From Haloactinomyces albus (GTDB taxonomy: Bacteria > Actinomycetota > Actinomycetes > Mycobacteriales > Pseudonocardiaceae): a stretch of DNA of 64,000 bases. The stretch spans positions 62,001 to 126,000 of the forward strand of contig NZ_JAVDXW010000002.1 in the NCBI RefSeq assembly GCF_031458135.1, in the 5' to 3' direction. This document shows positions 19,552 through 31,600 of the stretch, one piece after another (the stretch's first letter is position 1; every line of letters begins with the position of its first letter). The notes beneath the pieces are model-generated. The model saw nothing but the letters and a program-made list of their open reading frames with translations, searched no databases and was not told the origin of the DNA. The translations under genes were made by a program, and so were the position numbers.

Positions 19552-20849
19552 CAGAACCCTCCGTTCAGGTTCGGGTAGAGGGGGTGTTTGGTGGCGAGTG
19601 CTTCGACGCGGGAGCGCAGCCGGGCGCTGGTGGCCTCGTCGAAGGTCGGCTGCAGGGCCTCGGTGATGATTTCGGAGATCTCGGTGAACTCCTCGGTGCC
19701 GAAGCCGCGGGTGGCCAGGGCCGGGGTGCCGATCCGCAGGCCGGAGGTGACCATCGGCGGGCGCGGGTCGCCCGGCACGGCGTTGCGGTTGACGGTGATG
19801 CCGATCTCGTGCAATCGGTCCTCGGCCTGCTGCCCGTCCAATTCGGAGTGGCGCAGGTCGACCAGCACCAGGTGCACGTCGGTGCCGCCGGAGACGAGCT
19901 GCACCCCGGCGGCTGCGGCGTCGTCGGCCTGCAGGCGGCGGGCCAGGATCCGGGCGCCTTCCAGGGTGCGGCGCTGGCGGTCGGCGAACTCCTCGCTGGC
20001 GGCGATCCTGAACGCGGTGGCCTTGCCGGCGATGACGTGCTCGAGCGGGCCGCCCTGCTGGCCGGGGAAGACCGCGGAGTTGAACTTCTTGGTCAGTTCC
20101 TCGTTGCCGGACAGGATCACTCCGCCGCGGGGGCCGCCGAGGGTCTTGTGCGTGGTGGTGGTGACCACGTGGGCGTGCTCGATCGGGTTCGGGTGCAGCC
20201 CGGCGGCGACCAGCCCGGCGAAGTGGGCCATGTCGACCATGAGGTAGGCGCCGACCTCGTCGGCGATGGCCCGGAACCGGGCGAAGTCCAACTGGCGCGG
20301 ATACGCCGACCAGCCGGCCACGATCATCCGCGGCTCGTTCTCCCGGGCCAGGCGGGCGACCTCGTCCATGTCGACGAGGTGGTTGTCGTCGCGGACCTGG
20401 TACGGCACGACGTTGTAGAGCTTGCCGGAGAAGTTGATCCGCATCCCGTGGGTGAGATGCCCACCGTGGGCCAGGTCCAGGCCCATGATGGTGTCTCCCG
20501 GCTTGAGCAGCGCGAACATCGCCGCGGCGTTGGCCTGGGCACCCGAGTGCGGCTGCACGTTGGCGTAGGAGGCCCCGAACAACTGCTTGACGCGGTCGAT
20601 GGCCAACTGCTCGACGACGTCGACGTGCTCACAGCCGCCGTAGTAGCGCTTGCCCGGATAGCCCTCGGCGTACTTGTTGGTCAGCACCGAGCCCTGAGCC
20701 TCGATCACCGAGGCCGGCGCGAAGTTCTCCGAGGCGATCATCTCCAGGGTGGACTGCTGCCGATGCAGCTCGGCATCCACAGCCTTCGCCACCTCCGGAT
20801 CCACCTCGGCGAGACGGTCGTTGAACAGGTCATCTGTGGACAGATTCAC
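19551..20849 (-). CDS. glyA: Serine hydroxymethyltransferase
   Basis: 432 residues, fully matching SHMT. It has [15 protein letters not shown], the PLP lysine in [14 protein letters not shown], and [15 protein letters not shown]. It starts at GTG 20849 with AAGGAG 4 nt upstream. It converts glycine plus 5,10-methylene-THF to serine and feeds the serine ammonia-lyase encoded on the divergent arm. First gene of the leftward operon. A CTGAAATATCAG palindrome lies about 80 bp upstream. A dedicated catabolic paralogue of the housekeeping GlyA is likely (inference). Confidence 0.95.
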   Translation of the reverse strand: MNLSTDDLFNDRLAEVDPEVAKAVDAELHRQQSTLEMIASENFAPASVIEAQGSVLTNKYAEGYPGKRYYGGCEHVDVVEQLAIDRVKQLFGASYANVQPHSGAQANAAAMFALLKPGDTIMGLDLAHGGHLTHGMRINFSGKLYNVVPYQVRDDNHLVDMDEVARLARENEPRMIVAGWSAYPRQLDFARFRAIADEVGAYLMVDMAHFAGLVAAGLHPNPIEHAHVVTTTTHKTLGGPRGGVILSGNEELTKKFNSAVFPGQQGGPLEHVIAGKATAFRIAASEEFADRQRRTLEGARILARRLQADDAAAAGVQLVSGGTDVHLVLVDLRHSELDGQQAEDRLHEIGITVNRNAVPGDPRPPMVTSGLRIGTPALATRGFGTEEFTEISEIITEALQPTFDEATSARLRSRVEALATKHPLYPNLNGGF

Positions 20850-23763
<2,914 letters not shown>

Positions 23764-23804
23764 CCAGCACCGCGCCTGCGGGCGCACGACCACGAAGGAC
23801 ATCC

Positions 23805-24425
23805 ATGCGCACCGAGACCCTCGAAGAGTTCCTGCACGAGCTGGCCGCCAGGGTGCCCGCGCCTGGCGGCGGGGCGGCCGCTGCGCTGCACGCCGCCCAG
23901 GCCGCGGCCCTGCTGTCCATGGTCGCCCGCTACAGCGACGGCGAGAAGTACGCCGAGCACGCCGCGACCGTTCAGGAGGTGCGCGACACCGCCGACGAGC
24001 TGCGCGGGCTCTGCCTCGACCTGGCGGAGCAGGACGCAGAAGCCTTCGGCGCGGTCGCCGCCGCCTACAAACTCCCCAAGCAGACCACCGAGGAGAAGCA
24101 GGAACGCTCCTCAGCCATCGCGGCCGCGCTCGCCGAGGCGGGCCGGGTCTCGGCCAGGGTGATCGTCCTGGCCGCCCGGCTCGTCGCGCTCGCCGAGCTG
24201 CTGCGGCCGATCGGAAACCCCAACGTGATCAGCGACGTCGCGGCTGGCGCGGTCGCGGCGCGGGCGGCCATCTCGACCGCCCGGGTCAACGTCGAGATCA
24301 ACCTCGCCGGCATCACCGATCTCGACGTCCACGCCGAACTCGACGAGGCGATCGTCAAGACCGACGACACCCTGCTGCGAGCCGACACCATCACCTCCGC
24401 CGTCCGGGAGCAGATCCTGCGATGA
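23805..24425 (+). CDS. fchA: Cyclodeaminase/methenyl-THF cyclohydrolase family protein (FchA-like)
   Basis: 206 residues of the all-helical FTCD-C/FchA family: VPAPGGGAAAALHAAQAAALLSMVA near the N-terminus, IGNPNVISDVAAGA in the middle and VNVEINLAGITD near the end. Family members act either as formimidoyl-THF cyclodeaminase or as 5,10-methenyl-THF cyclohydrolase. No histidine-degradation gene is nearby, and the stop overlaps the folD start by 4 bp (ATGA). Cyclohydrolase is therefore the better guess, especially since the adjacent FolD lacks the lysine needed for that step. Confidence 0.85.
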   Translation: MRTETLEEFLHELAARVPAPGGGAAAALHAAQAAALLSMVARYSDGEKYAEHAATVQEVRDTADELRGLCLDLAEQDAEAFGAVAAAYKLPKQTTEEKQERSSAIAAALAEAGRVSARVIVLAARLVALAELLRPIGNPNVISDVAAGAVAARAAISTARVNVEINLAGITDLDVHAELDEAIVKTDDTLLRADTITSAVREQILR

Positions 24426-25348
24426 CCACGATTCAGCCCACCGCACCTCGATCCACCGAGGCCATCCGAGAACTCGGCGGCACCGGACTGGCCCGCGAGA
24501 TCCGCGCGCGAGCCGCGGCGAACGCCGCGGAGCTCGCCGAGTCCGGCATCACCCCGGGACTGGCAGTGGTGGTGGCCACCGACGACGAGTCCAGCGCCTG
24601 GTACGTGCGCTCGATCGCCCGCGCCGCGGGCAAGGCCGGAATCGACTGCCGGACGGTCGATCTCGGTGCGGGCGCCGAGCCCGAGCGGATCCGCGCCGCG
24701 CTGGAGAAGCTCAGCGCCGACAAGTCGGTGCACGGCATCGTCCTGCAGACCCCGCTGCCCGTCGAGGCGCACTTCGAAGACCTGGCCTCGGCGATCGACC
24801 CCCGCAAGGACGTCGACGGGGCCAACCCGGTCTCGCTCGGCAACCTGGCCGCGGGCCTGCCCGCGCACCCACCCGCCACCGCCGCTGCGGTCCTGGAGCT
24901 GCTCGACCACCACGAGATCGAGCTGGCCGGGCGCAACTGCGTTGTGCTGGGGCGCTCCAACGTGGTCGGTAAACCGGTCGCGCAGCTGCTGCTGCAGCGC
25001 GACGCGACCGTCACGGTCTGCCACCGGCACACCCCGGAGCTGACCGCGTTCACCCCGGACGCGGACGTGCTGGTGGTCGCGGTCGGCAAGCCCGGCCTGA
25101 TCACCGACGAGCACGTCCGGGACGGTTCGATCGTCGTCGACGTCGGCACCACCCCGACAGCCGACGGCGGACTTGTCGGCGACGTCGATCCGTCCGTGCG
25201 GGTCGCCGGGCTCACCCCAGTACCCGGGGGAGTGGGCCCGGTGACCACCGCGCTGCTGCTGCAGCACACCGTGCGGTCGGCGATCCGCAGCACCCGCCGG
25301 GCCCGGCACGCCGCCGAGCCCCAGCTGCGAACTGGTTCGGAGCGCTGA
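24422..25348 (+). CDS. folD: Methylenetetrahydrofolate dehydrogenase (FolD-like), cyclohydrolase Lys missing
   Basis: 308 residues. Retained FolD features are Gln in [20 protein letters not shown] (substrate Asp), [15 protein letters not shown] (dinucleotide binding) and [17 protein letters not shown]. In the YVxxK motif that provides the cyclohydrolase lysine, this protein reads [11 protein letters not shown]: Tyr61 is present but the Lys position is Ile65 (codon 24614-24616). In human MTHFD1, changing this Lys removes cyclohydrolase activity and can leave dehydrogenase. A dehydrogenase-only role in partnership with the FchA-like protein is inferred. Its stop overlaps the next start (TGATG). 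Confidence 0.88.
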   Translation: MTTIQPTAPRSTEAIRELGGTGLAREIRARAAANAAELAESGITPGLAVVVATDDESSAWYVRSIARAAGKAGIDCRTVDLGAGAEPERIRAALEKLSADKSVHGIVLQTPLPVEAHFEDLASAIDPRKDVDGANPVSLGNLAAGLPAHPPATAAAVLELLDHHEIELAGRNCVVLGRSNVVGKPVAQLLLQRDATVTVCHRHTPELTAFTPDADVLVVAVGKPGLITDEHVRDGSIVVDVGTTPTADGGLVGDVDPSVRVAGLTPVPGGVGPVTTALLLQHTVRSAIRSTRRARHAAEPQLRTGSER

Positions 25349-26721
25349 TGAGTCTTTCCGTATTCGACTTGTTCAAGGTCGGCATCGGGCCGTCCAGCTC
25401 GCACACCGTCGGCCCGATGCGGGCTGCCTACCTGTTCGTCGAGCACCTGCGCGAGACCGGGACGCTGCCGCGCGTCGAGCAGGTGCGCTGCGAGCTGTTC
25501 GGTTCGCTGGGCGCGACCGGGCACGGGCACGGCAGCGTCAAGGCCGTGGTCCTCGGGCTGGCCGGCGAGCAGCCGCACCTGGTCGACCCGGTCGCCGCCG
25601 AACCGCAGGTGCAGGCCGCGCGCGAAGAAGCCCGGCTGAACCTCGGCGGCGAGCACAAGATCGCCTTCGACGTGGACGAGGACGTGGTGCTGCACCGCAA
25701 CACCCGGCTCGACTTCCACAGCAACGGCATGGTCTTCGAGGCCTTCGCCGAGGCCGGAGCGCGGCTCGATCGCCGCGAGTACTACTCGGTCGGCGGCGGC
25801 TTCGTCCTCGACGAGGACGAAGCGGGGCGGCCGGTGCTGGTCGAGGACGACACCCCGGTGCGCCACCCGTTCAGCACCGGCGAGCAGCTGCTGGCGCACA
25901 CCACCGCCACCGGGTCGCGGATCAGCGACGTCGTCCTGGCCAACGAGTGCACCTGGCGTCCCGAGGCCGAGACCCGTGCCGGGCTGCTGCACATCTGGTC
26001 GGTGATGCAGGAGTGCGTCGAGCAGGGCGTGCACACCGGCGGGACCCTGCCCGGCGGGCTCAAGGTCCGCCGCCGCGCTCGCGAACTGCGCGCGAGCCTG
26101 GAAGGCAGCGCGGGAGAGAGCGACGCGGCGCAGGCCATGGAGTGGGTGACCCTGTTCGCCCTGGCGGTCAACGAGCAGAACGCCGCGGGCGGCCGGGTGG
26201 TGACCGCGCCGACCAACGGCGCGGCCGGGATCGTGCCGGCCGTGCTGCACTACGCGCATCGCTACCTGCCGGACTTCGACGACGACGCCGCGGTGCGCTT
26301 CCTGCTCAGCGCCGGGGCGATCGGCGTGCTGTTCAAGGAGAACGCCTCCATCTCCGGAGCCGAGGTCGGCTGCCAGGGCGAGGTCGGATCGGCCTGCTCG
26401 ATGGCCGCCGCCGGGCTCGCCGAGCTGCTCGGCGGCACCCCCGAGCAGGTGGAGAACGCCGCGGAGATCGGCATCGAGCACAACCTCGGGCTGACCTGCG
26501 ACCCGGTGGGCGGACTGGTGCAGATCCCGTGCATCGAGCGCAACGCGGTGGCCGCGATCAAGGCGATCACCGCCGCTCGGATGGCGCTGCGCGGCGACGG
26601 CCGGCACCACGTGTCCCTGGACAAGGCGATCAAGACGATGCGCGAGACCGGGGCCGACATGAAGGACAAGTACAAGGAGACCGCGCGCGGCGGCCTCGCG
26701 CTCAACATCGTGGAATGCTGA
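25348..26721 (+). CDS. sdaA: L-serine ammonia-lyase, iron-sulfur type
   Basis: 457 residues of the single-chain [4Fe-4S] serine dehydratase. The beta domain starts [20 protein letters not shown]. The alpha domain carries the cluster cysteines in [18 protein letters not shown] and [17 protein letters not shown]. It deaminates serine to pyruvate and ammonia, the exit of the betaine route into central metabolism. The ATG is coupled to the folD stop. The gene is followed by purU after 10 bp, with GAGGAGA serving as its ribosome site. Confidence 0.95.
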   Translation: MSLSVFDLFKVGIGPSSSHTVGPMRAAYLFVEHLRETGTLPRVEQVRCELFGSLGATGHGHGSVKAVVLGLAGEQPHLVDPVAAEPQVQAAREEARLNLGGEHKIAFDVDEDVVLHRNTRLDFHSNGMVFEAFAEAGARLDRREYYSVGGGFVLDEDEAGRPVLVEDDTPVRHPFSTGEQLLAHTTATGSRISDVVLANECTWRPEAETRAGLLHIWSVMQECVEQGVHTGGTLPGGLKVRRRARELRASLEGSAGESDAAQAMEWVTLFALAVNEQNAAGGRVVTAPTNGAAGIVPAVLHYAHRYLPDFDDDAAVRFLLSAGAIGVLFKENASISGAEVGCQGEVGSACSMAAAGLAELLGGTPEQVENAAEIGIEHNLGLTCDPVGGLVQIPCIERNAVAAIKAITAARMALRGDGRHHVSLDKAIKTMRETGADMKDKYKETARGGLALNIVEC

Positions 26722-26731
26722 GGAGAATCCC

Positions 26732-27580
26732 GTGACACGATCGTTCACCCTCACCTTGAGCTGCCCGAACCGCACCGGGATCGTCCAGGCCGTCAGCTCC
26801 TACCTCGTGGAGCACGGCTGCGACATCGTCGAGTACCGGCAGTTCGACGATCCGGTGCGCGGGCGCCTGTTCTTGCGCGTGCAGGCCACCGCGGCCATCG
26901 AGGTCGACCTGGATGCGATGTCCCGCGACTTCGCTCCGGTGGCCACCGACTTCGAGATGGACTTCGAGCTGCACCCGGACCGCGACGCCCGGGTCGTGGT
27001 GATGGTCTCCAAGCTGGGGCACTGCCTCAACGACCTGATCTACCGGTGGCGGGCCAGAGCTCTGGGCGCCGAGATCGTGGCCGTGGTGTCCAACCACGAG
27101 GACCTGCGCCCGATGGCCGAGGCCGCCGGCCTGCCGTTCCACCACATCCCGGTGAGTCCTGAGGTCAAACCGGAGGCCGAGTCGCAGCTGCTGCAGCTGG
27201 TCGACGACTACCAGGCCGACCTGGTGGTGCTCGCCCGATACATGCAGGTACTCTCCGACCAGACCTGCAAGGCGCTGCACGGCAGGGCGATCAACATCCA
27301 CCACTCGTTCCTGCCCGGGTTCAAGGGCGCCAAGCCCTACCACCAGGCCTACGACCGGGGTGTGAAACTCGTCGGCGCCACCGCGCACTTCGTCACCCCC
27401 GACCTCGACGAGGGTCCGATCGTCGAGCAGGAAGTGATCCGCATCGACCACACCTACGACCCGCTGGCGCTGCAGACCGTGGGCAGGGACGCCGAGGCGC
27501 TGGCACTGTCCCGGGCGGTGCGGTGGTACTGCGAGAACCGCGTCCTGCTCAACGGCAACAGCACTGTGGTGTTCCGCTAA
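26732..27580 (+). CDS. purU: Formyltetrahydrofolate deformylase
   Basis: 282 residues. An N-terminal ACT domain (FTLTLSCPNRTGIVQAVS) is followed by a formyltransferase-like catalytic domain with INIHHSFLPGFKGAKPYHQA and GATAHFVTPDLDEGPI, containing the usual Asn, His and Asp. It hydrolyses 10-formyl-THF to formate and THF and so regenerates the THF needed by DMGO and sarcosine oxidase. GTG start at 26732. Last gene of the tight dmgO-fchA-folD-sdaA-purU run. Formate would go to the oxidoreductase at 29233. Confidence 0.95.
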   Translation: MTRSFTLTLSCPNRTGIVQAVSSYLVEHGCDIVEYRQFDDPVRGRLFLRVQATAAIEVDLDAMSRDFAPVATDFEMDFELHPDRDARVVVMVSKLGHCLNDLIYRWRARALGAEIVAVVSNHEDLRPMAEAAGLPFHHIPVSPEVKPEAESQLLQLVDDYQADLVVLARYMQVLSDQTCKALHGRAINIHHSFLPGFKGAKPYHQAYDRGVKLVGATAHFVTPDLDEGPIVEQEVIRIDHTYDPLALQTVGRDAEALALSRAVRWYCENRVLLNGNSTVVFR

Positions 27581-27850
27581 CCGCGAGGGAAGAACTGCGA
27601 GTACCTTGGCGAACGAACCGCGATTCTCCCGGTGCTCCCGGCAACGCACCGCACCGTCGCCACGCGCGAATCGCTCGATGGTCCCGTGCCGCGGACCACC
27701 GCCGCGCGGCCGAAAACCCGAGTGATTCCGCCTCCAGCGATCAATCGTGGCCCGCTGAGCCCTTTTGCCGCACCATCGAATTCGAGCCGGCGCCCGCTGT
27801 GTTCGCGCCGCAGCGAGATCCCCACCTCTTTCCGACGAGGAGCGTTACCC
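27581..27850. promoter_or_regulatory. Intergenic region before the Rieske oxygenase gene
   Basis: 270 bp without a convincing gene. The 3' end carries GAGGAGCG 7 nt before the ATG. I see no copy of the ATATCAG palindrome here, so this gene may use its own promoter or be read through from purU. Confidence 0.35.
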
Positions 27851-29029
27851 ATGACGACCGGTGAGCTTCCCACCGCCCAGGAACAGGCCAACAACCTCCC
27901 CGAGAGCCTGCGCGAGACCCTGGCCGGGCACTACTACACCGACCCCGAAATCTTCCGCCTGGAACAGGAGAACATCTTCGAAGCGGGCTGGTTCTGCGCC
28001 GTGCTCAGCGCGGACCTGGCCAAGCCCGGGCAGTACGAGACGGTCCAGATCGGACGCGAGAGCGTGTTGGTCGCGCGGGGCCGCGACGGTGCGATCAAGG
28101 CGTTCCTCAACGTCTGCAGGCACCGCGGCGCGCGACTGTGCACCGAGGACAAGGGCGAGGTCCGCCGGTCCTTCCAGTGCCCGTACCACGCCTGGACCTA
28201 CTCCTTCGACGGCGCGCTGATCGCCGCGCCGAACCTCGGCGCGATGGACGACGTCGACCGCACCCAGTACGGGCTGCACGAGGTGCACGTGCGCGAGTGG
28301 CTCGGGTACGTGTGGCTGTGCCTGGCCGAGCAGCCACCGTCGTTCGAGGACACCGTCATCGGCGACGTCAGCGCGCGGCTGGGCACCCCGGACGCGATCG
28401 TCGGCTACCAGGTCGCCGACCTCAAGCTCGGCAGGCGCATCGAGTACGACGTGAAGGCGAACTGGAAGCAGATCATCGAGAACTTCATGGAGTGCTACCA
28501 CTGCGCCACGATCCACCCCGAGCTCACCGAGGTGCTCCCGGAATTCGCCGACGGGCTGGCCGCACAGTACTTCGTGGGCCACGGCGCGGAATTCGGTGAG
28601 GATGTCCAGGGCTTCACGGTGGACGGTTCGGCCGGCCTGGAGAAGCTCCCCGGGGTGAGCGAGGAGCAGGACCGCCGCTACTACGCCATCACCGTGCGGC
28701 CGCAGGTGTTCATCAACCTGGTGCCCGACCACGTGGTCTTCCACCGGATGTTCCCGCTGACCGCCGAGCGCACGCTGGTGCGCTGCGACTGGCTCTACCT
28801 GCCGGAGGTGGTCGACTCGGGCGCTGACATCGACCGCTCCGTGGAACTGTTCCACCGGGTCAACCAGCAGGACTTCGACGCCTGCGAGCGCTGCCAGCTG
28901 GCCATGGACTCCCGCGCCTACGCCGACGGCGGCGTGCTCGTTCCCAGCGAGCACCACATCTCCGAGTTCCACGACTGGGTGCGCGAGCACATCGGCGAAG
29001 AAGGGAAACCCCACAACGGGGCATCCTAA
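27851..29029 (+). CDS. gbcA: Rieske oxygenase, probable glycine betaine demethylating monooxygenase
   Basis: 392 residues. The Rieske [2Fe-2S] site is CRHRGARLC with CPYHAWTY (C-x-H ... C-x2-H). The mononuclear iron site is in MECYHCATIHPEL with a later Asp. Overall it matches the GbcA/BmoA group of quaternary-ammonium oxygenases. The expected reaction converts glycine betaine to dimethylglycine plus formaldehyde, which makes it the entry step for the flanking dmgO and sox genes. It needs an electron donor. No GbcB-type reductase is adjacent, and the ferredoxin/reductase pair at 36479-37983 is the best local candidate. Stachydrine or carnitine-type substrates are less likely given the neighbours. 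Confidence 0.85.
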   Translation: MTTGELPTAQEQANNLPESLRETLAGHYYTDPEIFRLEQENIFEAGWFCAVLSADLAKPGQYETVQIGRESVLVARGRDGAIKAFLNVCRHRGARLCTEDKGEVRRSFQCPYHAWTYSFDGALIAAPNLGAMDDVDRTQYGLHEVHVREWLGYVWLCLAEQPPSFEDTVIGDVSARLGTPDAIVGYQVADLKLGRRIEYDVKANWKQIIENFMECYHCATIHPELTEVLPEFADGLAAQYFVGHGAEFGEDVQGFTVDGSAGLEKLPGVSEEQDRRYYAITVRPQVFINLVPDHVVFHRMFPLTAERTLVRCDWLYLPEVVDSGADIDRSVELFHRVNQQDFDACERCQLAMDSRAYADGGVLVPSEHHISEFHDWVREHIGEEGKPHNGAS

Positions 29030-29143
29030 GCTCGAACACCTCTGTAACACCGGAAAGAAGCATTTCGGCGCTATCTCTCGGTAGTCGCATCGAAACGCGA
29101 CTTCCGGCGCGGTTCCCACCCCACTACTGGCCGCGCCGGCAAG

Positions 29144-29182
29144 GGTGGTGGTCCCGGTTCTTCCCGAACCGGGACCACCACC
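29144..29182 (+). terminator. Strong hairpin after the Rieske oxygenase gene
   Basis: A 17-bp perfect stem (29144-29160 with 29166-29182) and a TTCCC loop, about 115 bp after the stop codon. No U tract follows. It probably separates the oxygenase transcript from the oxidoreductase gene. Confidence 0.65.
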
Positions 29183-29232
29183 AGTTCTGCTCGCAACGAC
29201 CGCTTGTCATGTCATGAGAATGAGGGTTACCA

Positions 29233-31545
29233 GTGGCACGAAAAGCACCTCGGCAAGATATCGACGAAAGCCGCCTCGAAGTCGGTGCCACCGAGGACGC
29301 TGCGGTCGGCATGAAAGGCGTGCTGGTCTCGCTGCAACGCAGCTGGGAACAGATGGGGCTGAGTCGGACCACGCGGACGCTGCCACTGCTGAACCAGCGA
29401 TCAGGATTCGACTGCCCAGGCTGTGCCTGGCCGGACCCGCAAGAATCCGAGGGAGACAAGCGCAAGTCGGCCGAGTTCTGCGAGAACGGTGCCAAGGCGG
29501 TCGCCGAGGAGGCCACTACCCGCCGGGTGGAACCGGATTTCTTCGCCCGGCACTCCGTGACCGACTTGGCCGACAAGAGCGATTACTGGCTCGGTCAGCA
29601 GGGACGCATCACACACCCGATGGTATTGCGCGACGGCGATACCCACTACCGGCCGATCGCCTGGGACGAGGCGTTCAACGTCATCGCTAGCGAGCTCCGC
29701 TGCTTGGACAGTCCAGACCAAGCAGCATTTTACACTTCGGGGCGCACGAGCAATGAAGCGGCGTTTGTCTACCAGCTCCTAGTGCGCTCGTTCGGCACGA
29801 ACAACCTGCCGGACTGCTCGAACATGTGCCACGAGTCCTCCGGCACGGCGCTGACCGAGACCATCGGCATTGGCAAGGGGTCGGTATCGCTGTCCGATCT
29901 CGAACACGCGGACCTGGTCCTGGTGGTGGGGCAGAATCCGGGAACCAACCATCCACGCATGTTAGCCTCACTGGAAAAGGTCAAACGTCGCGGCGGAAAG
30001 ATCGTTGCGGTGAATCCGCTTCCGGAGACGGGGCTGATGCGGTTTAAAAATCCGCAAAGTGTTCGTGGTGTACTCGGTGGTGGCTCGCCGTTGGCCGATG
30101 AATTCGTGCAGATCCGTATTGGCGGAGACTTGGCGCTGTTCAAGGCGCTGGGGTCGCTGCTGTTGCAGGCCGAACAGGACCGGGGCGGAGTGCTCGACCA
30201 GCAGTTCATCGACGAGTGCACGCATGGCTACGACGAGTTCACGAACCAGGCTCGTCAGGTGGACTGGGATGCCGTCACCGAGGCGACTGGTCTGCGGCGT
30301 GAACAGATCACCACAGTCGCCGAGATGTTGATCGACTCCGAGCGCACCGTGGCCTGTTGGGCGATGGGCTTGACCCAGCACAAACAAGGTGTAGACACGA
30401 TCCGCGAGGTCGTCAATCTGCTGCTGCTGCGTGGGATGATCGGCAAGCCAGGCGCCGGCGTGTGTCCAGTTCGCGGTCATTCCAACGTACAAGGCGATCG
30501 GACGATGGGCATCTGGGAAAAGATGCCAGACACCTTCCTCGATGCTCTCGAGAACGAATTCGATGTGACCATGCCACGTCACCACGGTTGGGACACGGTC
30601 GACACGCTCAAAGCAATGAAGGCCGGGCATGCTCAGGCTTTCTTCGCGCTAGGCGGCAACTTCGTGTCCGCGACACCCGACACACGCGGAACCGAACAAG
30701 CGCTGCAAGCGTGCGCCCTGACCGTGCAGGTCTCGACCAAACTAAATCGGTCGCATGTCGTCCCGGGCCGCACCGCACTGATTCTGCCGACGCTGGGTCG
30801 TACCGAACGTGACCGGCAGGCATCTGGTGACCAGTTCGTCACTGTCGAAGACTCGATGTCCGTGGTCCACGCCTCGCAGGGCCGTCTCCCACCCGCCTCC
30901 GAACACCTTCTCTCCGAAGTTGCGATCATCTCACGCCTCGCTCGCAAGCTCCTCGGCGCCGACCACTCGGTCAGCTGGGAGGAGTTCGAGAACAACTACG
31001 ATGTGATTCGCGACCACATCGCCCACGTCGTCCCCGGCTGCGCGGATTTCAACCAACGTGTCCGCCAGCCCGACGGATTCATTCTCCCGCACGGCCCCCG
31101 GGACCATCGCACTTTCACCACGGCGTCGGGCAAGGCAAACTTCACCGTCAACATCCCCGAGCTCATCAAAATCCCCAAAGGCCGCCTCCTGTTACAGACG
31201 TTGCGCAGCCACGACCAGTACAACACGACGATCTACGGATTGTCCGACCGCTACCGCGGCATCGAGAACGCCCGCCGCGTGGTCCTGGTCAACGCCGACG
31301 ATATCGTCGCTCTCAGCCTCGCTGACGGCGACCTCGTCGACCTCGTCTCGGAATGGACCGACAACCAGGGCAACATCGAGGAACGCCGAGCCGAACGATT
31401 CAGCCTAGTCGCCTACCCCATCGCGAAAGGCTGCGCCGCCGCCTACTACCCCGAAGCCAATCCACTCGTTCCGCTCGGCGCGGTCGACAAGAAATCGAAC
31501 ACTCCTGTGTCCAAGGCAATCATCGTTCGTCTTGAACGCGTGTAA
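29233..31545 (+). CDS. FdhF/YdeP-family molybdopterin oxidoreductase, putative formate dehydrogenase
   Basis: 770 residues of the molybdopterin oxidoreductase superfamily in the YdeP-like branch. The N-terminus has FDCPGCAWPDP, and the middle has CSNMCHESSGTALTETIG and VVGQNPGTNHPRML. The C-terminal cap starts near LLLQTLRSHDQYNTTIYG. Members bind bis-MGD and many are annotated as formate dehydrogenase alpha, without firm proof for YdeP types. Placement after purU makes oxidation of formate to CO2 the natural guess. Codon usage and GC are lower between 29600 and 30900 than in the neighbours, suggesting separate acquisition. Confidence 0.75.
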   Translation: MARKAPRQDIDESRLEVGATEDAAVGMKGVLVSLQRSWEQMGLSRTTRTLPLLNQRSGFDCPGCAWPDPQESEGDKRKSAEFCENGAKAVAEEATTRRVEPDFFARHSVTDLADKSDYWLGQQGRITHPMVLRDGDTHYRPIAWDEAFNVIASELRCLDSPDQAAFYTSGRTSNEAAFVYQLLVRSFGTNNLPDCSNMCHESSGTALTETIGIGKGSVSLSDLEHADLVLVVGQNPGTNHPRMLASLEKVKRRGGKIVAVNPLPETGLMRFKNPQSVRGVLGGGSPLADEFVQIRIGGDLALFKALGSLLLQAEQDRGGVLDQQFIDECTHGYDEFTNQARQVDWDAVTEATGLRREQITTVAEMLIDSERTVACWAMGLTQHKQGVDTIREVVNLLLLRGMIGKPGAGVCPVRGHSNVQGDRTMGIWEKMPDTFLDALENEFDVTMPRHHGWDTVDTLKAMKAGHAQAFFALGGNFVSATPDTRGTEQALQACALTVQVSTKLNRSHVVPGRTALILPTLGRTERDRQASGDQFVTVEDSMSVVHASQGRLPPASEHLLSEVAIISRLARKLLGADHSVSWEEFENNYDVIRDHIAHVVPGCADFNQRVRQPDGFILPHGPRDHRTFTTASGKANFTVNIPELIKIPKGRLLLQTLRSHDQYNTTIYGLSDRYRGIENARRVVLVNADDIVALSLADGDLVDLVSEWTDNQGNIEERRAERFSLVAYPIAKGCAAAYYPEANPLVPLGAVDKKSNTPVSKAIIVRLERV

Positions 31546-31600
31546 CCAGCGAGGTAATGAGGACGACCGCGGCTTGCGAAGGCGAGAGGAAGGGCGTCGA

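Noticed and set aside
24433-26775. A 780-codon minus-strand reading opposite folD and sdaA
   Set aside because: No recognisable domain, and the plus-strand genes overlap cleanly as an operon with strong family matches.
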